Shown here: one piece after another, positions 22,700-33,760 of the stretch
Position numbering within the stretch: the first letter of the stretch is position 1
Layout: each line of letters starts with the position of its first letter
NCBI RefSeq assembly: GCF_018687715.1
Contig: NC_056765.1
Coordinates: forward strand, 7,242,501-7,306,500
DNA from: Carya illinoinensis
Taxonomy: Eukaryota > Streptophyta > Magnoliopsida > Fagales > Juglandaceae
DNA: 64,000 bases
Direction: 5' to 3'
Notes under the pieces: generated by a model
Database searches by the model: none
Seen by the model: only the letters and a program-made list of their open reading frames with translations
Told to the model about the DNA's origin: nothing
Translations under genes and position numbers: made by a program

Positions 22700-25600
22700 A
22701 TGGATAAAAGTTGGATGTTGTTGGGAGATAGACTTGGTCGAGACTATAAGCAATATGCACAAGGGGTGAAGTCTTTCTTAGAATTTGCTTGTGGGAGTGT
22801 TGATAGTCGAGGATTTATAAGATGCCCATGTAAGAAGTGCAAAAACCTTAGTTCTTATAATATGACGGCTGTGGAGGATCATTTATTCGTAAATGGAATT
22901 GATGGTAAATATTCACATTGGGTTTTACATGGAGAACCATTTCCCCAAGGAGTTAGATTTGGCAGTCATCTCAACCAGATGGATGAATGTAACGAGATCG
23001 ACACGGAGGACATAAATGTTGATATTTCTGATGATGGTTATGATAATGGAGAAGATATGACTGAAATGTTAGGAGATCTTGGCGCAGGCATATTTGGTGC
23101 CAGGGTTGGAGAAGGAACATCTACCCAGTCATTTGAGGGAAATGAAGACTTTGGATCATTGTGGGAGGATGCACAACGAGAATTGTACGAAGGGTGCACC
23201 CGTCATAGCAAGTTGTCATTCACTGTCAGGTTGCTCCATATAAAGTCTATTTGTCGTATTTCTGCAAAGGCTATCGATATGCTGCTTGAATTATTTAAAG
23301 AGGCTCTGCCAGAGAATAACGTAGTACCTCGAAATTTTTATGAAGCGAAGAAATTGAAGCGAGGGTTAGGATTTGATTATAATATCATCCATGCATGTAA
23401 GAATGATTGTGTTCTCTTCTGGAAGCAATATGCAGAATGTGAATCATGTCTGGTGTGTCTTGAGTCAAGATGGACATCAGATAAGCGTAATGTACCCCAG
23501 AAAGTGCTAAGACATTTTCCGCTTATTCCTCGACTTCAAAGATTATTTACTTCCCGGATGACTGCGAAAGATATGACTTGGCATCACACAGAAAGAGTTC
23601 AAAATGATCAATTTCTCACTCATCCTGCAGATTCCTTACAATGGAAGAAATTTGATGACGAGTATCCATGGTTTGCTGAAGAACCTCGCAATGTACATCT
23701 TGGTTTAGCAACTGATGGGTTTAATCCATTTGGCAACATGAGCACTTCTCATAGCACTTGGCCTGTCATAGTAATGCCTTATAATTTGCCACCATGGAAG
23801 TGTATGAAGGATCCTTATTTTATGATGACTCTATTGATTCCAGGGCCAAGGTCACCAAGAAATGAAATAGATGTATATTTGCAGCCAATGATGGAAGAGT
23901 TGAAAGAGTTGTGGGAATAGGGTGTCAATACATATGATGTGGCCGCTTCGCGTGAATTCAAAATGCATGCTGCAGTACTTTGGACAATAAATGATTTTCC
24001 GGCATACGGGAACTTGTCTGGGTGGAGCACAAAGGAAAAAATGGCTTGTCCTGTTTGTAACAAAGATACACAGTCTCAGTGGTTAGCGAATGGCCGGAAA
24101 TTATGTTTCATGGGACACCGTCGATATCTACCTCATGATCATAAATGGCGAAACAATAGGGTAATGTTTGATGGAACGGTTGATCGTAGGTCATCACCGC
24201 CAGAGTATTCTGGCAGTGATATTCTCACTCAATTGGCAGATGTCCCAGACAACAGATTTGGAAAGAATGCAAGATGCCGAAAGAGGAAAAGACAAGCAGT
24301 GGAATTGAATTGGACCAAAAAAAGTATTTTTTTTGAGTTGCCATACTGGTCTACCTTAACACTGTGTCACAATCTAGACGTAATGCACATTGAAAAAAAT
24401 ATATGTGAGAATATTTTGGGTACCCTAATGTCAATACAAGGAAAAATAAAAGATACAATCAACTCTCATAAAGATTTGAAAGAGTTGGGAATCAGATCAG
24501 AGTTGCATTTGCAAGATACTGGGTCATCAGCTTATATGCCCATTGGATGGTATACACTTTCAAGTGATGAGAGAAAGAAATTCTGTGATTGGTTTATGAC
24601 AATCAAATTACCCGATGGTTATGCTTCGAACATGTCAAGATGTGTCCGACCTCATGATTGGAAGATAACTGGTCTAAAAAGTCACGACTGCCATATATTT
24701 TTATAGCGATTGTTGCCAGTTGGTGTGTGCGGAAAGCTTACTCCAGATGTCCGTACAGCTATCACAGAATTATGGCGATTTTTCAGAAATATTTGCAGTA
24801 GATCGTTGAAAGTTGATGCCTTATTAAAAATGGAAGCTGACATTGCATTGATATTGTGTAAATTGGAGAGTTTGTACCCGCCTTCATTCTTTGATGCAAT
24901 GGTTCATTTGGCTGTGCATCTCCCTCGTGAGGCTTTAGTTGCTGGTCCCGTTCAGTATAGATGGATGTATCCTATTGAACGGTTTTTGGGAAAACTTAAG
25001 CGATCTGTGGGGAATAAGGCTCGTCCGGAAGGATCGATCGCAGAGTCATATATTCATAATGAGTGGCATACATTTTGTTCAATGTATTTTCGTGGGGTTG
25101 ATACTAGATTTACGAGACCGGATCGAAATTATGAAGGTGGACAAATGGGAGTTTCGTCAGCATTTATTGTGTTTTCCCAGAAAGTATGTCCTATAGGTGC
25201 ACAAGGGGGCTATGACCTATGTGGGCGAGAGTTTGAAAGAGCTCGATGGTATGTCTTAAATAATTGTGAAGAGATTGAACAGTATTTGAGGTTCGTGATG
25301 ATCATCTAATTTGGTAGTAGTATTAAGTGCATTTCTAATAATATAGTATATATTGATACAAATTAATAACTCACATTAACATATGCAGCGAACATATACA
25401 ACTACTTCGCACGAATGGTGTGACTGACGTAGAAAAGACGCATAAAGAAGAATTTGCCTCATGGTTTGAACATAAGGTATTATTCGGGAAAAAATTATGC
25501 TTGAAAGTATTTTAAACTTTATTTAATTTGTAGGTGTCATCATATTTATATATGATATTGATATAAGTAGAATAAAATTTATTTATGTAGGTTGCATCGA

Positions 25601-26310
25601 AATATAATGAACATTCAGGTGAAATCTCACCAGAAGTATATGCTTTGGCATGTGGTCCGTCTAAGCGGGCTATCCAATATTCAGGATGTTTGGTGTGTGG
25701 ATATAGATTTCACACAGCAGACAAAGAACGATATAGGAAAACTCAAAATTGTGGGGTTGTTGTCGAAGGAAGGCATGGGGATGAAAATATTGATTTTTAC
25801 GGAATTGTGGAGGATATCATAGCATTAAAGTATGTGGGGGGATATATGGTCTGGTTATTTAAATGTAATTGGTGGGATGTCTCGAATCCTAGGTTGGGAG
25901 TGCGTAAGGATGAATATTTTGTAAGTGTCAATACATCTCGCAAATGGTATGAGGACGACCCATTTGTTCTCGCGTGCTAAGCAAATCAAGTTTTTTATTT
26001 AGATGATCCGGAGTTCGGAAATCCATGGAGAATAGTCGAGAAATTTGCGCCAAGAAATGTGTATGATTATATTCCAGAGGCAGACAAACCACATGAAGAA
26101 GTTGATAGTCCAGACCATGAAGAAGCATATCAAGAAAATGAATCAGGCATCAATCTGTTTGTTGATCTAAGCCATTATGACATGGTCCCATTGCACAGAG
26201 AAGATGTTCAACCCGAAGTAATTGAAGGTGACATGTCGGAAGAACATGAATCAACTGAAGTGTCTACTGAGGATGAGAGCGATTGGTCCAGCAATACTGA
26301 TATCGAATGA
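22700..26310 (+). pseudogene. CACTA-1 transposase (TNP2 / Transposase_21 type), three nonsense codons
   Basis: The N-terminus has the Transpos_assoc domain (MDKSWM ... R-C-P-C-K-K-C ... VEDHLFVNGID). The Transposase_21 core follows (GLATDGFNPFGNMS, PYNLPPWKCMKDPYFMM, LIPGPRSPRNEIDVYL, LWTINDFPAYGNLSGWSTK). Then HNLDVMHIEKNICENILGT, DUF4218 (GPVQYRWMYPIERFLGKLK) and DUF4216 (VWLFKCNWWDVSN, VNTSRKWYEDDPFVLA). Exons: 22700 to about 25290, 25389-25475 and 25591-26310. In-frame stops lie at 23918-23920, 24704-24706 and 25978-25980, where relatives have sense codons. TNP2 is the DDE-type enzyme that cuts the CACTA ends; this copy cannot make a full protein. Confidence 0.93.
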
Positions 26311-26401
26311 TTTTCAAACAGATATTTGTGTAGGTAAAATTCTTATAAAAATATTTCATGTATTTTGTTCGAATAATAATTTATTATAATTTCAAACAGA
26401 T

Positions 26402-27927
26402 ATGCCTCCTAAACGCAAAAGAACACGTGAGCCATCCCCACCACTTAGCGAATCCCCGTGTGCTTCACTTGCCAACAATGGTGGGCCACCGTCACCAGAA
26501 CCAGAACAAGGTATTTTTTCAATGTATATCTTTCGAATAAGATTAATTTAATTAAAATATATTCTAAGCCATTTGTATATATAGCTATTGTAAACCAGCG
26601 CCGAGTTAGAGGCATTACGATGGGTGTCTGCATAGAAAAAGTAAGGAAAGTGGGTAAAATTAAAGTTGATATATCTGATGATCACACCGGTGGCTCTGGG
26701 GATTCGGCAGCTTGGCTTGTTTCTTATGTTGGTACACTTACTCGCACGTATGCACGGATGGCTACATCATCCTGGGCTAAAGTTCCCCAAGATGTGAAAG
26801 ACCACATCAAAAATCGTTGTTTGGTAATAAGTTACTTTGTATAACATTTTTATTTAAATGCGAATGTTTGAAATTATACTAATTGTTTATAATTCTGTGA
26901 AGGATGAGTTTGAACTAAATTTTGGTCAGCGGGAGGATCGACTAACGATTGAAGAACTCATGTTGAATGCATTCCGGAGGTACAAAGGTCGATGCCATGC
27001 ACACTACCAGAAGTTCAGTACTACGATTGAGGCGCGTCAAAATCCATTCCAAGCAATGCCACCAAACGAATGGGAGAAAGTTTGTGATCTGTTTGAAGAT
27101 CCTGCTTATCAGGTAATTTCGCTACTATCTTTTTTTTAATAATATATAATAGATGTATTAAATAAAAATTATAATACTTTTTTTTAGAAACGGAGTGCAG
27201 TGAACAAAACAAATAGATCAAATTTAACGATACACTGTCACGCGGGTTCTCGATCTTTTCATCGCTTGTAAAAAAAAAATGGTTAGTTCTTATTATCTCC
27301 ATTAAATCTTAATATATACACTTTTTTCGTATAAATTATGATATTAATTTTCATTTTGCAGCAAGAAGAAAATCCTACTGATTATGATCTGACCCAATTG
27401 TATGCTAAAACACATAAAAATCGTGATGGTGTTTGGAGCAATCCTGAGGCAGAGGCAAATTATGTAAGTTTAAGTTTATTTAATTTCATTGTCTAAATAT
27501 ATTTTTGTTACATATACTAATTTTAATGTTTTTCTTTTTCCAGGACAAGATGATATCTCTTAAAGACACTGTTGCAGATCCATCTGATGAATCATCTGTC
27601 AACGATGCTCAAATCTTTTCTCAAGTTCTTGGATCACGTTCTGGATATTTGAGGGGCTTAGGACGTTGCGTGAAGCCATCCTCAGCATCTTCATCATCTT
27701 CTAAAACCAGATCGAATGACGACAAGACTAAAAAATTAGAGGAAGCTGCACTTGAGATAGAACGATTGAGATCGAAGGAAAAAGAGTTGTTGACCCGATT
27801 AGATCAAGCAGCAGATTTAGAAGCAAGATTAGAAGAGAGGCTACAATTAAATAACCAAAAAATGTTTGAACAATTTCAATTAATGATGTCCCAAAACCCT
27901 ATACCACCACCACCACCACAATCATAA
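26402..27927 (+). CDS. CACTA-1 TNPA-like gene (Transposase_24), multi-exon
   Basis: The start at 26402 gives MPPKRKRTREPSPP, a basic tail that could help DNA binding. Exons: 26402 to about 26511, 26584-26823, 26903-27112, about 27188-27270, 27361-27462 and 27544-27927. Recognisable blocks are VGKIKVDISDDHTGGSGDSA, PQDVKDHIKNRC, T-H-K-N-R-D-G-V-W-S-N-P-E-A and the C-terminal Ser-rich then Glu/Lys coiled coil ending in Pro runs. This is the Transposase_24 layout of plant En/Spm second proteins, which bind subterminal repeats and assist TNP2. No certain stop interrupts it; the exon end near 27267 is ambiguous. Only about 90 bp separate it from TNP2, so both may come from one spliced transcript, as in En/Spm. 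Confidence 0.8.
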
Positions 27928-28077
27928 TTCATTTGTTTTTTTTTAATTGCCTTTAATATTTACGATGTTTGTAAACATTTGAACAATTGATGTATATAGA
28001 TTACAATTTGTATTAGTATCAATTTCATTTTGTTTGATCAATGCCCTTTGAATGGTAAATTACCATTTATGCATACA

Positions 28078-28640
28078 TTCGAACAAAAACATATCCATTC
28101 GAACCAATAAATTCCCATTCGAACAAAAATATACCCATTCGAACTTACCGGGAAATACAATCCATGCGTTCGTTCGAACAACTAAATTCTCATTCGAATA
28201 AATTCATTTCTAAAAGTCTGTTCGAACAGAAGATTTCTGTAAATAGATTATTTGTTCGAACAATTAATATTTTTCTTCGAACTAAAGTCGCTTACGAACT
28301 TTTTTGTTTGAACGGACTTGGTCAGATATGGTTATTGGTTTGAATTGACATTTCATATTGTTCGAACAAAAATATTTCTGTTCGAACTTGATTCTGAGAT
28401 GACATTTTTTTGTCTCAGAAAAAATTTCCCGTTCGAACGGTTTCGACCGGTTCCGCCCAATTTCGTCCCTAAAAATACTTTTCAGAGACGAAAATCAATT
28501 TTTGTCTCTGAAAACTTTCTGAGACAGCCTTTTTGAGACAAAATAGAGATGAAATTTTTTCGTCTCCCAAAACTTTTAGGGACGAACTTTCCATTTTTTG
28601 AGACAAAATTTTTTGTCTAAAAAAATCATCTCTTGTAGTG
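28078..28640. repeat. CACTA-1 right terminal region with phased TTCGAA boxes
   Basis: TTCGAA starts at 28078, 28098, 28118, 28138, 28173, 28193, 28221, 28255, 28276, 28361, 28381 and 28432. Many steps are 20-21 bp. The last 200 bp add GAGACGAAA/TTTCGTCTC motifs in both orientations and end TCTTGTAGTG. Confidence 0.78.
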
Positions 28641-28705
28641 TGAGAATATGATGGAAAGAGGAGAGAAATGGATGAAGGACACAACATCGTCATGTAAGTG
28701 GTGGG

Positions 28706-30300
28706 TGTTGACTTTTGGCTCCTTAGTTTAGTCTCACACCGGTGGGAAATAACAAAGGAGCAAATTCTTAAAGTTATAAATAAGAGACTTAGCCTCTTAG
28801 TTTAAGTGCACTAGTTGAAAACTTATCTAGTAATTTTTGATTTTAATTAAATTTCTCTATTAGCCTTTTGTAAAAGGGGAATGGGTGTAAAGTTAAAGTT
28901 TTACTAGTGGGGTAGCTTTGTAGGTGTGGTGAGGAGAAAAATTATGTGATTGTAACAATTTTTCATATAGTGAATTTTCTTCTTTGGGTCAAGTGATTTT
29001 TCTCTTATTTTGGAGTTTCCACGTAAATTTCTTGTGCTGTTATTATTTTTCTATATTTCTTGTTATTCCTGCAAAGGGTAGATCCTAGGGAGGTGAATTT
29101 GGGAAGTTCAAATTCTCAACAATTGATATCAAAGCCACTAGGTTCTTTTTGTAGGGTAGAGTTTTGGTGTGGAAGTGTGGATACGTACAGTCTAAGGAGG
29201 TTCTGTCTAGGAGATTGAAAATTTTAAGTGTGTCCATTGTGATCTCCAATATCTTTTGGGAATTGACTTAGTGAATTCACTTCTACAGTAAATTTATTAA
29301 AGCAATGTCAGGAAGTGGGGTTTCAAATCTTGTCAAATTTGAGGTGGAGAAATTTGATGGGAGAATCAATTTTGGCTTGTGGCAAGTACAAGTCAATGAT
29401 GTCTTGATTCAATCAGGATTGCACAAGGCATTGAAGGGTAGACCAACACATGAAGTCAGCACTGGTACTAGTGTGACTGGTGAAATTATCAGATCTAAAA
29501 TGAGCGATGAAGATTGGGAGGATTTGGATTTGAGAACAGCAAGTGCGATACGTTTGTACTTAGCCAAAAATGTCCTTGCAAATGTGCATGTAATATCTAC
29601 GGCAAAAGAACTCTAGGAAAAACTTGAAGAGTTGTATCAGACGAAGGGCGTCTCAAATCGTGTGTACCTGAAGGAGCAGTTTCATACACTGCGGATGAGT
29701 GAAGGTACAACTATTTCAGATCATTTAAGCGTTCTCAATGGCATTGTCGCTGAGCTAGAAGCTATTGGAGTTAAAATTGATGATGATGATCAAACCTTGA
29801 GACTCATCTGGTCTCTTCCACCTTCCTATGAGCACATGAAACCTATTTTGATACATGAGAATGAGAAAATAATTTTTTCAGATGTTACCAGTAAAATCTT
29901 TTCTGAAGAGAGAAGACTAAGTAGTGGAAGTAATGTTCCACTTAAGAACTTAGTAGTGGTAGCAGTTGGAAATGGGAAGATGAAAAACTCCATGAAGAAG
30001 AAAGTAGTTTGCTGGGAGTGTGGACAATCTGGGCACGTCAAGAAAAATTGTTCAAGAGCTGAAATAGGTTCGGCAAGTGGCTCCAAGTCAGTAAATGGAA
30101 ATATTGGAAATGATGCTAGTGTTGTCATGTCTCTCTCCGTGGAAGATTTTAATCTTTAAAAAGAGACATGTACATCCTCATGGCAAAACGCTAATTCCCA
30201 AAGTTGCCATAATAGAGGATGTGTTAATGTTAGCGAGTCCACAAGTTTGGCATTGGTTTGGCATTGATGCAGGGTGTGTGGTGGAAATTCATGTCGATGA
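28706..30300 (+). mobile_element. Truncated Ty1/Copia element: 5' LTR, PBS and gag only
   Basis: The LTR (28706-29121, 416 bp) starts TGTTGA and ends TCAACA. A PBS-like TTGATATCAAAGCC follows (29123-29136), close to the initiator-Met site TGGTATCAGAGCC. Gag follows, then homology is lost in about 150 bp with no RT, integrase or 3' LTR. It lies 12 bp inside the presumed intron of the ankyrin gene, right after donor GTAAGT. The right boundary is approximate. Confidence 0.75.
29305..30159 (+). pseudogene. Copia gag polyprotein fragment with nonsense codon
   Basis: The frame starts MSGSGVSNLVKFEVEKFDG, then F-G-L-W-Q-V-Q-V-N-D-V-L, matching the Copia gag N-terminus. UBN2/Retrotran_gag residues continue (L-E-E-L-Y-Q-T-K-G, LKEQFHTLRMSEGTTISDHL). 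It ends with a CCHC zinc knuckle (C-W-E-C-G-Q-S-G-H-V-K-K-N-C). A TAG at 29614-29616 interrupts it, where relatives usually have Trp. The frame ends at 30159, and the protease core expected next is missing. Confidence 0.88.
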
Positions 30301-30419
30301 CTGATGAACTTCCAGGAAAGCCAAACGTGAAAGTTACACCATAATTTTCAGCAATGTTGTTTTCGATATGGGCCGAAATGAAATGTTTGAAATTGGTTTA
30401 TTTTTAGTGGGTATGCTTT

Positions 30420-31080
30420 TATAGTGAAGCATGATATAACTTCCACAGCATTTATATCTGCGGTGTTTATATTGGCGGCGTTTGTTTATGCGCCGGTAGA
30501 TATAAAAATTTACCGGCGCTTAATGTTTCCGTTGGTAAATTATTGAGATTCCCGGCGTTTAAATTTTTACGCTGGTAATAATGTATAGGTTTAGCGGCAT
30601 TTATAATAACGCCGCCAAAATAGCGATTATGCGTCGGGAAATTAGTAGTTTCCCGGCATTTAGATTGTTACACCGGTAATAATATATATTTTTGTTGGCG
30701 TTTACACAAACGCCAATACTTTATTAATTATATGCCGTTATATTAACAGTGTTTGCTGATGTCATTAATATACCGCCAGTAATAATATATAGCATCAGCG
30801 GCGTTTCACAAAACGCCTACAATTGATAAAGTTTATGCCAATAAAGTATTGAGTGTTTTGGCGTTTATTTCGTTTGAACAAATGCCGGCCATTGATTAAT
30901 TTTACGCTGGTAAAATAAGTAGTTTTTCGGCGTTTATATTGTTACGTAAGTAATAATTATATAGCATTGGCGGTGTTTACCAAATGCTGAAAATTAATCA
31001 ATGAAATGCCAGTAATTGATAAATGCGCCGGCGTATATATTATTACGCCGGTAATAATATATAACATCAGCGGTAAAAGC
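30420..31080. repeat. Relic with CCGGCGTTTA-type boxes about 20 bp apart (probable CACTA terminal fragment)
   Basis: Short motifs GGCGTTTA / CGCCGGTAATA recur in both orientations, with steps near 20 bp (for example GGCG or GCCG at about 30476, 30492, 30513, 30552, 30570, 30594, 30610, 30631, 30653). A longer period of 250-300 bp is also visible around TTTCCCGGCATTT. No CACTA end and no ORF were found. The style resembles the box arrays of the two complete CACTA elements, but the motif differs. Confidence 0.5.
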
Positions 31081-33431
31081 TATTATAAATTTATTGGTGG
31101 TAAAATAAATTATAAAAATAATAAAAAACTTATTTAAATGATACAAAAATACCGTCAAAATCTTAATTGAATTTTTGGGATGCCCTACCAATAAATAAGA
31201 AGGTTTGTCGACGTTTATAAAATCACCACTAATTTATTAATTTTTTGTTAATATTTGTTAGTCTTTTTAAATATATATATATATGTTAGAGCATTCTCAT
31301 TGAAATAGCCAAAACCAAAGCCAAATACAAATTTTAACTAATATGAGAAGAATTTAGTTTTGATTATTCCATTACATCAAATCCCCACATTAGATTATCT
31401 ATTTATTGATTATATAATAACAAAATAATATAAGAAGAATTTACTTTGACTATTTCAATCATATCAAATGTCTACGTTGAATTATCTATTTATTCATTAT
31501 ATAATAAAAAAATTATATTAATTTAATTTTTTTAATTTATTTAATTTTTTCATTCTATCGTTCATATATTAATTAATAATCATATTCTAATTAAATTATT
31601 AGTTAAAAAATCATATTTTCAATAGTCATCTAATGCTAATAACCATGTTCGTCTAATTAAACACATAAAATTCTACATAAATTTTCTGCCATTTTGGTTG
31701 GAGTAGTTGTTTGAGATTGGAAGGGTCAAATTCAAGCAACTGTTGACAAAAACAATATGCTGGACGGAAACTAGGACAAAAATCAACACAGCTCTATACA
31801 ATTGTATATGAGAGGGATTTTCATTGAAGATAGCTCTATACATGAGAGAAAGTTGGACATAAACTCACAAAGCACAGCCAACCCAATACTTCACACTTAA
31901 TCCCGTCACTTCACACTATGTACAATCACAATAAAACTCCACAGTAGTGCCTCAATTCAACTACATCGCCACGTTACAACCCCTCCATTGATAGATCACA
32001 ACACAACGCATTTCCCAATATTCCCCTGCTCAACTTGACCACACTTTCAAAGCTAAGTTTGTGAAGTTGAAATGGGATCTTGGCTGGATGGGGCACGGGA
32101 CTGACCCCGGGTGGCCATGGGTGGTGTTGGTTGAGATCCCCACACCTTGACGTGGCAGTTCCCGGCGGCACGAGAAGGCTAGGGCTGTGAGTTGAGAAAA
32201 CAGAGGAGGAGAGGGAGAGACACGGGGGGCTAGTGGTCGTTGGATGGAGGTGGCGCTCAACCTGGGGGAGGCTCACGGCGGCTCGACGCCACGATTTGGG
32301 CTAAGCTGCGGCAGTGACGGGAGCTCGAGGGACAGGAAGGGGCTACGGGGAGAGGGAGAGATGGCATGGGCTTCGGGAAGAGAGATCCACGGAGGAGGAG
32401 GGGATCAGAGGGTCGTCGGTGAGGCCGTGAGGGTGGGTCGACGACGGCGCTGCGGTGGGGCGGCTGGCTGCGCAGGGAGGTGTCGGGGAAAGGGAATCGC
32501 GGAAGAGGGGGCAACGGCTGGGCATGGGAGAAGAGAGAGGAAAGGCAGGAAAGTGAAAGGCATCTAGGTTTTAATCTAGCTTTTCATCCTAAGGTTTCTA
32601 ACGTGATGTAGAGATTTAAACACTTCAAAATAAATTAATTAGATAAATAAAATAAAATGCAATGGGACTAAATTAAAAATCAAACTTTGTTTTATAAAAT
32701 CACAAAATAATATTTTTCATCATAAAATATAACAATGGAGTTCACTAAATATTTTTTCAAGAGAATTAAATCCATCTAAATAAATATAATTTTTAACATA
32801 AAATAAAATAATGAATATCACATAATATTCTTAAAGAAATAAAATCATTTAAATAAAAATAATTTTCTAATTATATTATTTTCGGGCTTCACAATTTAAA
32901 AAAAAAAAAAAAAACTAACTTGAAAATATAGGCTTGATTCAAAATTACTAAAAATACCCATCTTTAAAATAATTTTAGACATTTAAAATATTTCAAAAAC
33001 TTTAAAATACTGGACTTCATTTAAAAATAATCCGTTATGTTTAAAAACAAAACTTTGATATTTAAATCGCGTAGATGAGACTCGTGATCAATCAAAAGAA
33101 AAATGAGTGATTTTTCACAACGATTATGTCATTTAAGCTAATAACTACAAGTTGAAAGGTTATAAATAAAGAGTTGTGATTTTCCACAGGCTGTTATTTC
33201 ATTCTCTATAAATAGAGGATATAACCTACAAATTTTTTAATTCTAGTCTCCTATTTTCCTAGTCATTTACACAATTTTGTTGAGAAACTTTTAGGGAAAA
33301 ATTTCAAAATTGTTATTTGCATTTGTTAACTTTGTTGTATCTAAAATGTGAATTGATTGTAGTCCGGTAGCAAATTGTTTTGAGTGTGGGCAATTATCAC
33401 CTTAAAAATAGTGTTCTACATGCCTCGAAGT
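31081..33431. other. Anonymous DNA with a GC-rich island and a TATA box
   Basis: No recognisable gene. A diverged tandem duplication of about 87 bp lies at 31342-31515. 31980-32570 is strongly GC-rich against AT-rich surroundings, with overlapping open frames on both strands and no known domain. A TATA box (CTCTATAAATAGAGG) at about 33204 is palindromic and looks like an LTR or gene promoter, but no paired LTR was found. Confidence 0.4.
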
Positions 33432-33760
33432 CACTACAAGAAAAGCCGTTTTTTCCCAGAGTGTATTTTCGTGGGTAACACTATGAATTTCGTGGGAAAA
33501 ATTTTGTATTCACAAATTCTTTCCGTGGGAAGTTCGTGGCATATAAGTCGCGGGAAAAAGTATTATATCCCACGAAAACATTAATTCGTGGGAGATATAT
33601 ACTTTTCCTCACGGTGCATTCCGTCCCAAAATCCTTCCAACACTCGTGGCAAAAGGCAATTCAATTTCCTTTTGGCTCATGGGAATTGGGGTCTTCTCAC
33701 GAGAGATGTTTGTGGATATTATTATTTCCCACGAATTATTTTCGTGGGTAATTTGTGGTG
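33432..33760. repeat. CACTA-2 left terminal region with TTCGTGGG/CCCACGAA boxes
   Basis: CGTGGG or CCCACG occurs at about 33470, 33491, 33524, 33535 (CGTGGC), 33569, 33587, 33729 and 33743, in both orientations. Early steps are 21, 33 and 11 bp, close to multiples of one helix turn. Putative binding sites for the element's TNPA-like protein. Confidence 0.6.

Larger units (their letters stand above)
2893..28640. mobile_element. CACTA-1: 25.7 kb En/Spm-type DNA transposon carrying nested insertions
   Basis: The left end is CACTACAAGA; the right end is TCTTGTAGTG, its near inverted copy. The 3 bp target duplication TGA (2890-2892 and 28641-28643) is typical of CACTA elements. Inside lie a TNP2-type transposase and a TNPA-like gene, both on plus, and an accessory gene on minus. 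Without the 11.6 kb Gypsy element and the 3.0 kb solo LTR the element would be about 11.1 kb, a normal autonomous size. Terminal regions are rich in TTCGAA boxes and in GAGACGAAA/GGGACGAAA motifs. It interrupts an ankyrin gene exon. The transposase is broken, so this copy is probably not self-mobile. Confidence 0.92.
2804..28693 (+). pseudogene. Ankyrin-repeat (ITN1-like) gene, pre-PGG exon split by CACTA-1
   Basis: The exon begins after a CAG acceptor at 2801-2803 and reads EVERISDP...NKDGLIPQQLFTKNN, matching the V-E-x-I ... N-x-x-G-x-T-P-x-E-L-F-T segment of ITN1-type proteins. At 2890-2892 it meets TGA followed by CACTACAAGA. After the element, TGA recurs at 28641-28643 and the exon resumes in the same frame with MMERGEKWMKDTTSSC, the family's E-G-E-K-W-M-K-D-T-A-x-S-C motif. 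A donor GTAAGT lies at 28694, where this family commonly has an intron. Removing the element and one TGA leaves the reading frame open across the junction. Only 2804-2892 and 28641-28693 are exon. Confidence 0.8.

Noticed and set aside
31290..31320. GAGCATTCTCATTGAAATAG, like the end of some plant MITEs
   Set aside because: No inverted partner or target duplication was found within a few kilobases.
32244..32567. GC-rich frame of 107 codons with opposing frames on minus
   Set aside because: No conserved motif; open frames on both strands are expected from base composition.
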